DNA of 64,000 bases. Source: Shewanella sp. VB17. GTDB lineage: Bacteria > Pseudomonadota > Gammaproteobacteria > Enterobacterales > Shewanellaceae. The stretch spans positions 744,001 to 808,000 of the forward strand of contig NZ_JABRVS010000001.1 of the NCBI RefSeq assembly GCF_013248905.1, given 5' to 3'. A model generated the notes under the pieces. It worked only from the letters and a program-made list of their open reading frames with translations, had not been told where the DNA came from and searched no databases. Made by a program: the position numbers and the translations under genes. Numbering within the stretch: the first letter of the stretch is position 1; every line of letters starts with the position of its first letter. This document shows positions 35,830 to 45,275 of this stretch, piece after piece.

Positions 35830-36189
35830 ATGAGTTTATTCGGAATGCCGTTTGTCGGTACAGGTGCCGACACAGCCCTTCATGTTATAGCATTTGTCGG
35901 TATGGTTGGGACAATTTGTGCTATTGCGGTGGGTTTTTGGAAAATTCATGAACTTCCTATCAATAAAGCTCATGAAAAAGAACACAGCCAGGTAGGGTTA
36001 ATTACCGTGCTTACCTGGATTGGATTTGTTTGGCATTGGGTGTGGGTATTGGCTGTTTTTGTTGCGTTTGTCGATGGTGAAAAAGCATTAACAAAAGTGA
36101 GAGATATTTGGCATGAAACTCCTACCGATGTCGAGTTGCAGACGGTGAATGAGCAGCCATTAGAGAAAGAGGTATCGAACCATGCTTGA
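35830..36189 (+). CDS. Small inner-membrane protein, YiaW/DUF3302-like
   Basis: A 119-residue protein with two predicted helices (about 17-38 and 58-80) and a hydrophilic acidic tail. The segment FWKIHELPINKAHEKEH followed by TWIGFVWHWVWVLAVFVAF resembles the layout of DUF3302 (YiaW) proteins, which are encoded beside an HlyD-type protein (YiaV) in enterobacteria. The similarity is by pattern and not certain. It overlaps the next gene by 8 bases, so the two are co-translated and probably act in one membrane complex. Confidence 0.75.
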   Translation: MSLFGMPFVGTGADTALHVIAFVGMVGTICAIAVGFWKIHELPINKAHEKEHSQVGLITVLTWIGFVWHWVWVLAVFVAFVDGEKALTKVRDIWHETPTDVELQTVNEQPLEKEVSNHA

Positions 36190-37405
36190 AGGATTAGCGG
36201 TTTGGTCGTTGTTTATTTACTTACTTCGCTTCGCAGGCATGCCATGGAACAAGTTTTCCAAAGCTTTTGCTTATATAGGCGGTGGTAGCTGGCTCCTATT
36301 TGTCTGGGTAGGTTTACTTAATTATACGCCCATGGATCTTTCTGGGGGATCATTAGTGCAGTCACCCCATATTCAGCTACGTCCTGAGTCGACTCAAATT
36401 CAAGGTGCTGTTAAGCGTATTTATGTTAAACCTAACCAGCGGGTTGAGAAAGGTCAGTTAGTGTATGAGTTGGATGATGAGCCTTACCTCATATCGTTAA
36501 ATAAGGCCAAAGTTGATGTAAGATCGGCGCGTGTCGCATTAAAGCTAGCGAATGAAGATGTGCTGTTTATGGTAAAGCAATATCAGAGTGTGCTAGCTGA
36601 TACTAAGATAACTCATAGCCAAGTATTAGCGGCGCAGAAAGATTTGAGTTGGAAAGAGAAAACACTGGCTCGTTATATTGAGCAAAATAAGGGTGTCCCA
36701 AATACGATAACTCAAAGTCAGTTAGATGAGCAGGAAACCGTGATAGTGTTAGCTAAATCTCAGCTTAATAGTTATCTTTCAAGTGTTGAAAAGGCTAAGC
36801 TTGAAGAGCACAAAGCTAATCTTGATATCGATAAGTCTCACCTTGTCGTTGAGAGTCGGCAGTCAGATTTAGAGAGAGAAATTGAAAATTTAGCAATGGC
36901 TCAATGGGAATTAGATAGCACTAAAATATATGCCCCAACAGAAGGTTACTTGACTAATTTCATCATGAGGGAGGGCCAGTTTGTGGGGCGCATACCTCGA
37001 ATTCAAATGTACACAGATGAAAAATACGTCTTGATGCGAGTCAATCATCAGGCGATACGCCACGTAAAAGTAGGCCAAAGTGCCGAGTTTGCTTCTGCTG
37101 TTTACCCGGGTAAAGTATTTCGTGCTCATGTTGAAGGAATTATCGAGGCCACAGGAGAGGCGCAAGGAAGTTTATTCGCCAAAGATGACAATGTACGTCA
37201 AACAACTGGGCAGAATATGAGTAATAAACACCACTTTGTTCGCTTGCAGCTGGAAGAGTCTGGAGACTATGATTTGCCTGTTGGTGCAGTGGGTTTAGCT
37301 TGGATATCCACTGATAAACCTACCGCTTTATTAGGTTTTTTAGATGTAGTTCGTGGCATTATTATTCGAATGAAATCGCAAATTTACTATTTTTATTCTC
37401 TGTAG
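36182..37405 (+). CDS. HlyD/EmrA family membrane fusion protein (YiaV/YibH-like)
   Basis: A 407-residue periplasmic adaptor. Two membrane helices near the N-terminus (about 3-20 and 28-48) precede a lipoyl-like half-motif (GAVKRIYVKPNQRVEKGQLVY, about 78-98). A long alpha-hairpin coiled coil (about 100-245) leads to the second lipoyl half (STKIYAPTEGYLTNF) and the beta-barrel domain. Such proteins bridge an inner-membrane exporter and an outer-membrane channel. No exporter or TolC gene is adjacent; the partner is the small membrane protein upstream. Confidence 0.9.
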   Translation: MLEGLAVWSLFIYLLRFAGMPWNKFSKAFAYIGGGSWLLFVWVGLLNYTPMDLSGGSLVQSPHIQLRPESTQIQGAVKRIYVKPNQRVEKGQLVYELDDEPYLISLNKAKVDVRSARVALKLANEDVLFMVKQYQSVLADTKITHSQVLAAQKDLSWKEKTLARYIEQNKGVPNTITQSQLDEQETVIVLAKSQLNSYLSSVEKAKLEEHKANLDIDKSHLVVESRQSDLEREIENLAMAQWELDSTKIYAPTEGYLTNFIMREGQFVGRIPRIQMYTDEKYVLMRVNHQAIRHVKVGQSAEFASAVYPGKVFRAHVEGIIEATGEAQGSLFAKDDNVRQTTGQNMSNKHHFVRLQLEESGDYDLPVGAVGLAWISTDKPTALLGFLDVVRGIIIRMKSQIYYFYSL

Positions 37406-37409
37406 CTTG

Positions 37410-37446
37410 CTTAGCCCAATTTTAGTAAACATAGAATTGGGCTAAG
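37410..37446. terminator. 12-bp hairpin between convergent genes
   Basis: CTTAGCCCAATT (37410-37421) pairs with AATTGGGCTAAG (37435-37446) around a 13-base loop. No long T-tract follows, but its position between the HlyD and diguanylate cyclase stops suggests a shared transcription terminator. Confidence 0.6.
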
Positions 37447-37463
37447 ATTGATGTTTAATGGCA

Positions 37464-38672
37464 TTAGACACAGATTTGATTGCGGCCTTTTTTCTTTGCT
37501 CGGTAGAGAGCTAAGTCAGCTCGCTTCATGGTTTGATCGAAAGCTTCATTGCTTTGATGATCAGCAACCCCAATTGAAATAGTAACGTTAACGGTTTTTT
37601 TGTGACTTTTTCCTTGCGCTGTACTGCGCTGTTTCTTGGTTTGTTTTTTACGTTTCTCATCGCGGATCGTAATGCTGTAATTCTCAATATTTGTAAGCAC
37701 TTCTTCGAGGTGGATCAGAATTGATGAAGTGTCTTTACGAGAAAATACGATGGTGAATTCCTCCCCCCCATAACGAAATGCTTTACCACCTCCAGCTACC
37801 TCAGCAATTTTACTGGCGACCAGTTTCAGGACTTGATCGCCGACATCATGGCCATAGGTGTCATTAAATTTCTTAAAGTGATCAATATCTAACATGGCAA
37901 CACAGTATTTTCGACTTAAAGAAAGTACCAATGTATAGAGCGCTCGACGGGACGCGAGGCCAGTTAATTCATCACGGTAAGCCAAAAAATAGGAATCTGT
38001 GAGTACGGTTAATAAGTAAATGACCGCCAGTACAGAGGTTGAGACTGCAATAGGGAGTGGGTTTGGCAATAAAAAATGTATTGTCCATAATGCTAAGGTA
38101 ATGACGATAGCGGTACTGGCCAGATTAGATAGCCAAATCCCACGTAAGCAAACTAATAAAGCACATAGGGTGAGAGGGATTAATATACGGATCTCCATGG
38201 TAATAAAGTCTGGGAGATCGATATCGAATTTCACCTTGGAGTGTGCGTTGGCCCAGAGCCAGCCAAAAGCAGCGGTGAAGCTAAGTATGATCCCTAGTAT
38301 TCGTACCAAGCTGTGAAGAGATAGTAACCCTCTGTCTTTAATGAAAGCGAACCAAGTTATGGTGAATGTGCCACCAAGTAAGATGATCTCTGAATATTGT
38401 TGTAGATTTTTTATGGCAAATCTGGGGTCGGTAGTAAGTAGATAGTAAGCCAGTAGTAAAGTGGCAAGATAGGCTAAGCGACTTCTATTAAACTGTGTTG
38501 TGATCACTATCCCAATTGGAAGTAGCCAATAGGGAAGTGATTCAATAATCTCTTGCCAGGCTGGAAAGCGTGATTGAGAGAGCTGAATAATGACTAGTGA
38601 TAAACCAGTGGCGAACAAAGGGAGTAAAAAATAACGGCATCTGTGGTAAAAAGCAGACAAAATAAACCTCAA
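37464..38672 (-). CDS. Membrane diguanylate cyclase (GGDEF domain)
   Basis: A 402-residue protein. The N-terminal 230 residues form seven or eight predicted membrane helices of an unnamed sensor region. The GGDEF domain begins at DELTGLASRRALY (about 235) and has the active-site motif RYGGEEF (about 307). It should make cyclic di-GMP from GTP. The RxxD product-inhibition site expected just before RYGG is replaced by small residues (AGGG). A Lys/Arg-rich insert (about 340-360) lies within the domain. No Met occurs near the N-terminus: the start is a TTG, at 38672 or at 38660, where GAGG is better placed. Confidence 0.9.
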   Translation of the reverse strand: MRFILSAFYHRCRYFLLPLFATGLSLVIIQLSQSRFPAWQEIIESLPYWLLPIGIVITTQFNRSRLAYLATLLLAYYLLTTDPRFAIKNLQQYSEIILLGGTFTITWFAFIKDRGLLSLHSLVRILGIILSFTAAFGWLWANAHSKVKFDIDLPDFITMEIRILIPLTLCALLVCLRGIWLSNLASTAIVITLALWTIHFLLPNPLPIAVSTSVLAVIYLLTVLTDSYFLAYRDELTGLASRRALYTLVLSLSRKYCVAMLDIDHFKKFNDTYGHDVGDQVLKLVASKIAEVAGGGKAFRYGGEEFTIVFSRKDTSSILIHLEEVLTNIENYSITIRDEKRKKQTKKQRSTAQGKSHKKTVNVTISIGVADHQSNEAFDQTMKRADLALYRAKKKGRNQICV

Positions 38673-38918
38673 TAATGAATTTAGTTAAACGCTTAACTCT
38701 GCGATAGCAGAATCGTAAAATGGCTCAAAACTTGATATCAAATTGTGATAGAAGCTGAGAGTGATACCCAGATGTTAAGATCTTAAGTATTTAGCGGGCA
38801 TGTGGTCATTAATTTCGCGTTATATAGTGAGCTGGGTATAAATAGCCTAGATTTATAAGGCGACCTATCTCTCTCTTTATAAAGTTAGCACCAACCTTTT
38901 GCTTGATTCGTGAGCAGG

Positions 38919-39338
38919 TTAGCCCTGAATTTCAGCCTTCATGGTGTTAGCGACTATATGTATAACGACGATCCATGCTTGCCGCACCTCTTCGGTATAC
39001 TCTTTGCCTAAGCCCGTTTTTAATGTGTAGAGTAGGGCGTTTCCCACTGGGGTAAAGTGGCTTTTTTTGACACCATAGCCGTTGTGTCTTTGAGCCAACT
39101 GTTTTAGAACTGGCACTAAAGCATCAAGATCTTCTAATCCCTGTACTGCGGCTTTTAGCATGGCGATGAGTTTGCGACCTTGAACTTTTATATCATTTTT
39201 AAAAAGTGGCCTCAGGGAAGGATCTATTTTAAATAGAGAGTCATAAAAAATATCTGCTGCTTGCTCTGCGATTGGTTCAACTAAGCTAAATGAGTGCTGA
39301 ACAAGTTGGATTTGTTTTTGTGTCAGTGGCAGTGGCAT
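38919..39338 (-). CDS. Single-domain bacterial globin
   Basis: A 139-residue globin of the Vitreoscilla haemoglobin/flavohaemoglobin type, without a reductase domain. F46 is the CD1 Phe (LFKND), H85 in QRHNGYGV is the proximal heme ligand, and PVGNALLYTLK matches helix G-H of this family. Such globins bind O2 or detoxify NO with the help of a separate reductase. GAGGAAAG precedes the ATG. It is a single gene and no NO-regulator site was recognised. Confidence 0.93.
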   Translation of the reverse strand: MPLPLTQKQIQLVQHSFSLVEPIAEQAADIFYDSLFKIDPSLRPLFKNDIKVQGRKLIAMLKAAVQGLEDLDALVPVLKQLAQRHNGYGVKKSHFTPVGNALLYTLKTGLGKEYTEEVRQAWIVVIHIVANTMKAEIQG

Positions 39339-39699
39339 GATCTTTCCTCAGATCAATGCTCAATCACACTGAAATTCTAGTGATGGATTGATTGGCTTGA
39401 AAGTGGCTAGGCTTATAGCGTTAAATTAATTGCAAGGTTAAGTCTCTTACTATCATATTCAGCATAGACATAAAAAATAATAAACGCACTAAAATACACA
39501 TGTTTATGCTGTTAAGGGTTGGTTGATGAAAGTGAGTAAATACCTCAATGGTTAGCCGAAGATTTGCCCTTTTAGGGGGATGACCGAAGAATGCAGTGAA
39601 TTCCCTGCACATTAGATGTTGTATTTTGCTGTGGATGATGGTGATAAAACACCTGCCGACATAAGCAGGCGTTTTATCTTACAGCAACGTGGATGAGCC
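39339..39699. other. Intergenic region between the globin gene and cusA
   Basis: 361 bases with no convincing gene. A 63-codon minus-strand frame at 39421-39612 lacks a ribosome site and recognisable features. The region must hold the globin promoter; it contains the hairpin at 39643-39678 that ends the cus operon. Confidence 0.5.
39643..39678. terminator. Terminator after cusA
   Basis: GATAAAAC plus CCTGC (39643-39656) pair with GCAGG plus GTTTTATC (39665-39678), one mismatch, 8-base loop. T-rich arms make it a plausible intrinsic terminator for the minus-strand cus operon, 22 bases after the stop. Confidence 0.8.
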
Positions 39700-42600
39700 T
39701 TATGCCGTATTGAGTTTGCGTGAGTAAATCAGCAGGTATAAAGCAGGCAATACAAATAGAGAAAGTAGCGGGGCGGTGACCATACCACCAATCATAGGTG
39801 CCGCTATTTTCTGCATCACATCATTACCGGAACCTGAGCCCCACATAATCGGCAATAGTCCAAAAAAGATAGTTGCTACTGTCATGGCTTTAGGGCGAAT
39901 TCGCATCACAGCGCCTTCTATTAAGGCCTCTGTTAGATCGGTTGTGGATCGATAACTTCCGGTTTCTTTTCTATGCTTAATGGCATTATTAAGATAGACC
40001 AACATGACGACACCAAATTCGGCGGCAACACCGGCAAGGGCTATCATGCCGACTGCGACCGCAACAGACATGTTGAAGTTTAAGGCGTAGAGTAACCAGG
40101 CGCTGCCAACTAATGCGAAAGGCAGACTTAGCATGATGATACCTGCTTGCAGTGTAGAGCCGAACGTGAGCATCAATAAGATAAATATCACCCCTAGGGC
40201 CATCGGGATCACCTTCTGTAATTTAGCGTCCACTCGTTGCATATATTCATATTGGCCCGCAAAAGCGTAACTGTATCTTGGCGGGATCAGGAGTTCGCTA
40301 TCAAGTGCGATTTTCGCCTGTTCGATATACTCACCGATAGAAGTGCCTTCTATATCGACAAAGACCCAAGAGATAAGACGACCATTTTCACTTTTAAGCA
40401 TGGGGGGGCCGTCGGTGATTTCGATGTCAGCGAGGTTGCGAAGCGGCAGGTAATGCCCTGTTTTGGTGATCACAGGTAGCTCTCTGAGCTTCTCGATATT
40501 ATCTCTTAATTCTCGTGGGTAGCGTAGATTAATTGGGTAGCGCTCGGCGCCTTGAATCGACTCACCGATATCCATGCCGCCGATGGCATAACGGACCACG
40601 TCTTGAATATCCGTTAGGGTCATGTCGTAGCGAGAGGCCACATCGAGTTTTGGTGTGATGTCGATATATCGCCCACCTCCAACACGTTCTGCATAGACAG
40701 ATTTTGTGTTGGTTAGCTTACTCAAAATGGCTTCAATATCGGTGCCTATGGCTTGTAATTCGTCGACATCAGCACCTGTTATCTTGATCCCAACTGGGGT
40801 TTTAATGCCCGTTGATAACATATCAATTCGTGTTTTAATCGGTTGCACCCACGCATTGGTCAGCCCTGGTATTTTAACCGTTTGTTGCAGTTGTTCTATG
40901 ATATCGTTGAGTGCAAAGTCTTCACGCCATTGATCACGTGGTTTGAGCATGATGGTGGTTTCCAGCATGGTCAGCGGCGCAGGATCGGTTGCGGTTTCTG
41001 CGCGGCCCACCTTACCAAATACCCGTTTGACTTCCGGTACTGTTTTTATCAGGCGGTCGGTTTGTTGTAAAATTTCTGCGGCTTTACTGGCGCTGATCCC
41101 TGGTAATGCCGTGGGCATATAGAGCAGATCTCCTTCCTCGAGCTCTGGCATGAACTCACTGCCCATATTGCTTAATGGATACCAAGCGCTCATCAGGGCA
41201 ATGAGTGCAACAACTAAGGTCATTTTAGGGAACCTTAATACCATAGTTAGAGATGGTTTATACATAGCAATCAATACTCTGTTAATGGGATTACTGGTTT
41301 CTTTGGGGATTTTTCCTCTGATGAAAAAGCCCATCAGAATAGGCACCAAGGTAATGGAAAGAACCGCTGCTGCAGCCATTGCAAAGGTTTTGGTATAGGC
41401 CAGAGGACTAAATAAGCGTCCCTCTTGTGCTTCAAGCGAGAACACTGGCACAAAGCTGAGCGTGATGATCACCAGCGAGAAGAACAGCGCAGGCCCGACT
41501 TCTATTGATGCTTCGGAAACGATTTTCCAGTGCTCGATATTATTAGGTGAACGTTGATGTTTTTCCTCGAAATGTTCCAAATGTTTATGCATATTCTCGA
41601 TCATGACGATAGCACCATCGACCACAGCGCCAATGGCAATAGCAATGCCGCCTAAGCTCATAATGTTGGCATTAACGCCCATCTTATTCATCACGATAAA
41701 GGCGATGAGTATAGCCAAAGGTAAGGTGATGATAGCCACTAAGGTTGAGCGGGCATGCAGCAAGAATAATAAACAGACTACACCGACGACAAACATCTCT
41801 TCGATCACCTTGTGGAATAGGTTTTCTACTGAGCTTTCGATTAGTTGTGAGCGATCGTAGGTCGGGATAATTTCGACTCCTTCAGGTAAACCGGATGTCA
41901 ATTGTTCCAGTTTGTCTTTAACTGCTTCTATGGTTGCGAGTGCATTTTCGCCATATCGCATGACGATAATGCCGCCGACGACTTCACCTTCACCATCAAG
42001 CTCGGCAATACCACGGCGAGAAGCGGGCCCTTTACGGACGGTTGCCACATCCTTGAGCAGCAGTCCGGTGCCTGACGGGCTAGTGATCCCCAAAGGGATC
42101 TCACGGAAGTCATCTAAGGTTTGTCGGTAGCCTTTGGCCCGAACCATATATTCGGCTTCTGCCATCTCGATAACAGACCCTCCAGCTTCGGTGTTTGATT
42201 TGGCGATAGCGTCTTTGATTGAGGCGATATCAAGTTGATAAATAGCTAACTTATCGGGTTCTATCACTATTTGATAGGTCTGCTCCATGCCTCCTACAGT
42301 GGCGACTTCGGAGACGCCAGCGACACTTTGCAGTTCAAGTTTTAGGTACCAATCTTGTAAGCTTTTAAGTTGTGATAAATCTAAGTTGCCTGAACGATCG
42401 ACTAAGGCATACTCAAAAATCCAACCGACGCCAGAAGCATCAGGCCCGAGAGAGGGCTGAATACCTTGAGGCAAGCGGCTGCTCACTTGATTTAGATATT
42501 CCAATACCCGAGAACGTGCCCAGTAAATGTCAGTGCCATCTTCGAAGATGACATACACATAAGAGTCACCGAAGAAGGAGTAGCCACGTACCGTTTTAGC

Positions 42601-42834
42601 ACCTGGAACCGACAGCATGGCTGTCGACAGTGGATAAGTCACTTGCTCCTCCACTAGCTTAGGCGCTTGGCCTGGAAAAGGAGTCTTGATGATCACTTGT
42701 ACATCGGAAAGATCCGGTAGGGCATCGAGTGGAGTATTTCTTAATTCTTGCACGCCCCAAACCGTGAGCATGATGGTGATAATGAGCACCATGAATCTTT
42801 GTTTAATAGAAGCTTCAATTATTTTCTTTAACAT
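39700..42834 (-). CDS. cusA: CusA/CzcA-type heavy-metal RND efflux pump
   Basis: A 1044-residue RND transporter of the heavy-metal (HME) class, length as in E. coli CusA (1047). It has twelve membrane helices, with large periplasmic loops between TM1-2 and TM7-8. Signatures include NTPLDALPDLSDVQVI at the N-terminus, GGIAIAIGAVVDGAIVMIEN (proton relay helix TM4) and GMIALAGVAAEFGVVMLVYL (TM10). The HME class exports monovalent Cu/Ag or divalent Zn/Co/Ni. The adjacent adaptor with metal-binding domains supports Cu/Ag. AGGAG precedes the ATG. It is 11 bases after cusB. Confidence 0.93.
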   Translation of the reverse strand: MLKKIIEASIKQRFMVLIITIMLTVWGVQELRNTPLDALPDLSDVQVIIKTPFPGQAPKLVEEQVTYPLSTAMLSVPGAKTVRGYSFFGDSYVYVIFEDGTDIYWARSRVLEYLNQVSSRLPQGIQPSLGPDASGVGWIFEYALVDRSGNLDLSQLKSLQDWYLKLELQSVAGVSEVATVGGMEQTYQIVIEPDKLAIYQLDIASIKDAIAKSNTEAGGSVIEMAEAEYMVRAKGYRQTLDDFREIPLGITSPSGTGLLLKDVATVRKGPASRRGIAELDGEGEVVGGIIVMRYGENALATIEAVKDKLEQLTSGLPEGVEIIPTYDRSQLIESSVENLFHKVIEEMFVVGVVCLLFLLHARSTLVAIITLPLAILIAFIVMNKMGVNANIMSLGGIAIAIGAVVDGAIVMIENMHKHLEHFEEKHQRSPNNIEHWKIVSEASIEVGPALFFSLVIITLSFVPVFSLEAQEGRLFSPLAYTKTFAMAAAAVLSITLVPILMGFFIRGKIPKETSNPINRVLIAMYKPSLTMVLRFPKMTLVVALIALMSAWYPLSNMGSEFMPELEEGDLLYMPTALPGISASKAAEILQQTDRLIKTVPEVKRVFGKVGRAETATDPAPLTMLETTIMLKPRDQWREDFALNDIIEQLQQTVKIPGLTNAWVQPIKTRIDMLSTGIKTPVGIKITGADVDELQAIGTDIEAILSKLTNTKSVYAERVGGGRYIDITPKLDVASRYDMTLTDIQDVVRYAIGGMDIGESIQGAERYPINLRYPRELRDNIEKLRELPVITKTGHYLPLRNLADIEITDGPPMLKSENGRLISWVFVDIEGTSIGEYIEQAKIALDSELLIPPRYSYAFAGQYEYMQRVDAKLQKVIPMALGVIFILLMLTFGSTLQAGIIMLSLPFALVGSAWLLYALNFNMSVAVAVGMIALAGVAAEFGVVMLVYLNNAIKHRKETGSYRSTTDLTEALIEGAVMRIRPKAMTVATIFFGLLPIMWGSGSGNDVMQKIAAPMIGGMVTAPLLSLFVLPALYLLIYSRKLNTA

Positions 42835-42845
42835 GTGACAAGCTC

Positions 42846-44357
42846 CTAGTGCTGGTGGCCGCTGCTAAGGCGCATTAAGCTCCCCTTAAGGCTGGCTTCT
42901 GAATCGAGAAGAAATTGTCCTGAGGTTACCACTCGCTCGTTTTCTGCAAGACCTTCCTTGATCTCAGCTTTGCCTTGGCTCAACATACCGACAGTGACTT
43001 TGCGTGCAGTAAAGCTATTATCTTGATGCTTTACGATGACCCGATTCTCCTTACCTGTTTGAATTAGCGCCTCTTGAGGGATCACCAATACCCCTTTATT
43101 TGGCCCACCGAAAATCCCTATTTTAGCTAAGGTATTAGGCCTGAGTGCTATGTCAGTATTTTGCACTATGATCCTCACACGTAAGCTACGGGTAATGGGA
43201 TCGAGTTCAGGATAGATGTAGTCAATTTTTCCTTCAATGGCTTTAATGTCCATAGCAGGGACAGAGACTTCTGTTCTTTGCCCTACAGCGAGCCAGCTTT
43301 GTTCATTTTCAAAGACATCGGCGATGACCCACACCTTAGAGAGATCGACTATTGCCATCATTTCAGTTTCAGGTTGGATATACATACCATCTCGAATATT
43401 AAGTGCTTTAACGATACCGTCATTTTTGGCATAAAATGAAACACGATATTGAGTCTGTTTGGATTTTGCTAAAGCGTTAATTTGCCACGTCTGAAAACCC
43501 AGCAGTTCGAGTCTTAGTCCTGCTTTTCTGACGAGATCTTGATATCTATCACTGCCTCCACGTTTGAGCGTATCTAGCGCTAAGAGATAATCATCCTGAG
43601 CATTGATAAGTTCCGGCGAGTAGATCTCGTATAATAGTTGGCCTTTAGTGACTTTATCCCCGATAGATGTGATGGTTAATTTTTCTACCCAGCCGTTTAC
43701 TCTGGCATGCATATGATTTATTTGGCTTTCATCATAATCAATTTGGCCTACGGTTTGCACAAATTGCCACAGAGTATCTTTTTCGACTTTAGCGACTTTT
43801 AAGGCCAGTGCTTGTTGCATGCCACCGGACACATCAATCTTTATTTCCTTGCTATTACCACCCACTTCCACTTTTTCCAGATCCATACCACAAATGGGGC
43901 AAGTACCCGGGACATCACTTATGATATGAGCATGCATGGGGCAGACATACTTGATGCTGCCACCATCATCATTGAATGAGGCTGGTTTTGCTGCATTAAA
44001 AACGACATCTGCGGATGTTGCTTCTTGAGAAGGATAAGGATCCTCAAAGGTATGTGTATTTTTCATGGCACTCATATCATGACTTGAGTGATCCATTTCC
44101 TCGCTTTCCTCCTCTTCTTCACTTTCGATAAGCTCCATGTGACAGATAGTGCAGTAACTTCCTGCTTTGGAACTGGTTTGTTCGGGGTGCATAGGGCAAG
44201 AGTAAGTCGCAATCTCATGCTGGGATTTTTCATCTATAGGGGCTATTTGCTTAATGTCAGAACGTGTCTGAACGAGCGCTTGCGAATGAGCGAACTGAGG
44301 TGCCGCGAACATAAAAAAACTAAGTAAATAGGTGAATTTATTGTGTTTGGTATTCAT
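42846..44357 (-). CDS. cusB: CusB-type periplasmic adaptor with two heavy-metal-binding domains
   Basis: A 503-residue RND adaptor. The signal peptide is residues 1-25. Two heavy-metal-binding domains follow: YSCPMHPEQ with CTICHMEL (52-76) and YVCPMHAHI with CPICGMDLE (137-161). They are separated by an acidic, His/Met-containing linker (about 77-105). The adaptor core has lipoyl and hairpin regions (VNGWVEKLTITSIGDKVTKG onwards), a beta-barrel and a membrane-proximal domain. It should hand Cu/Ag to the pump. Most homologues carry one such domain or none; two is less usual. No cusC gene follows. Confidence 0.93.
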   Translation of the reverse strand: MNTKHNKFTYLLSFFMFAAPQFAHSQALVQTRSDIKQIAPIDEKSQHEIATYSCPMHPEQTSSKAGSYCTICHMELIESEEEEESEEMDHSSHDMSAMKNTHTFEDPYPSQEATSADVVFNAAKPASFNDDGGSIKYVCPMHAHIISDVPGTCPICGMDLEKVEVGGNSKEIKIDVSGGMQQALALKVAKVEKDTLWQFVQTVGQIDYDESQINHMHARVNGWVEKLTITSIGDKVTKGQLLYEIYSPELINAQDDYLLALDTLKRGGSDRYQDLVRKAGLRLELLGFQTWQINALAKSKQTQYRVSFYAKNDGIVKALNIRDGMYIQPETEMMAIVDLSKVWVIADVFENEQSWLAVGQRTEVSVPAMDIKAIEGKIDYIYPELDPITRSLRVRIIVQNTDIALRPNTLAKIGIFGGPNKGVLVIPQEALIQTGKENRVIVKHQDNSFTARKVTVGMLSQGKAEIKEGLAENERVVTSGQFLLDSEASLKGSLMRLSSGHQH

Positions 44358-44611
44358 ATTTTATTGACTCATAATGCTTAATGTTGATGCTCACTGACAG
44401 AGGTCAAGCTGCAGTAAAACCAATCAAGCCATGGCGAATGTGATCACAAGAGATAATAGTATTCGATATATCGCTCATCGATGTCGCTTGATAGCGTTAA
44501 AATAATAGATCGTAAATCTATATTATCAATTGGATAGATAAAGTAATCATTTTGTATAGCAACTTTTAAGTTCAGAAAGACCAAATCTATAAAGGGCTAT
44601 TAAGTATTACG

Positions 44612-45061
44612 TTATGCTATTGGAGGTCTAATATCTTGAGGCAAAGAGATAGAATGAAAATGAGGCATTTTGGTGATAAAGATAAACTCAGATGGACTAT
44701 AACCAGTCCAAGATTTAAGACTGAATAGAGTGGCTGTTATAGAGATAGCCAGACAATGATCGCAGTCAGACTTACAGGGACCGTCACCGTCACAGCAATT
44801 TGTAACTAGGTTATTTAGCCTGTTAGTTGGTTGATTTTCATTGCAGTTAGATGAGTCAATACAAGGGGATGTGTTGGCTTGCTCCATGTGGCACATAGCC
44901 TGATTTTGCATACTCATTATGTTGCCATTGTGTACCATTGACATCATCGCTGTATGTGATTGGTTTACCTTCATCGTTGCAGTATTCGCCAATACCCCTT
45001 GGCTCAGCATGGCGAGCAGGGTTAAGACTAATAATGTATGACGACGTAGGAGCGTAAACAT
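44612..45061 (-). CDS. Exported Cys/His/Met-rich protein upstream of cusBA
   Basis: A 149-residue protein with a signal peptide (about 1-25, cleavage after VLA). The mature part is rich in Met and His (HTAMMSMVHNGNIMSM) and has a Cys cluster, CCDGDGPCKSDCDHC (about 91-105), followed by a hydrophobic stretch. GGAAG precedes the ATG. It is co-directional with cusB, 254 bases upstream. I cannot name its family; composition and neighbourhood suggest periplasmic copper or silver binding, which is inference. Confidence 0.75.
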   Translation of the reverse strand: MFTLLRRHTLLVLTLLAMLSQGVLANTATMKVNQSHTAMMSMVHNGNIMSMQNQAMCHMEQANTSPCIDSSNCNENQPTNRLNNLVTNCCDGDGPCKSDCDHCLAISITATLFSLKSWTGYSPSEFIFITKMPHFHSISLPQDIRPPIA

Positions 45062-45275
45062 AGAGCTTCCAATAATGAGTTACAGTGAGTCTACCATAAG
45101 AATGGGCTGTAGGGTGTTTGACATCATATTTATTGCAGTAATCGTTATCGCTTATTTTGCAAAAATAAGTTTCACTATGCTCCGTAATAGACCGCGTTAA
45201 TATCAAACAAATTTCAAATTGCACGATATATGTCGATTTAACAAGCTTTTATAGCCACTCATCTTAAGGTTGATA

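Noticed and set aside
39421..39612. 63-codon minus-strand frame between the globin gene and cusA
   Set aside because: No ribosome site, no recognisable domain, and the region is better explained as promoter and terminator sequence.
44856..45224. 122-codon minus-strand frame overlapping the Cys-rich gene
   Set aside because: It overlaps the signal-peptide gene in another frame and has no ribosome site or recognisable motif; the overlapped gene has a clear signal peptide.
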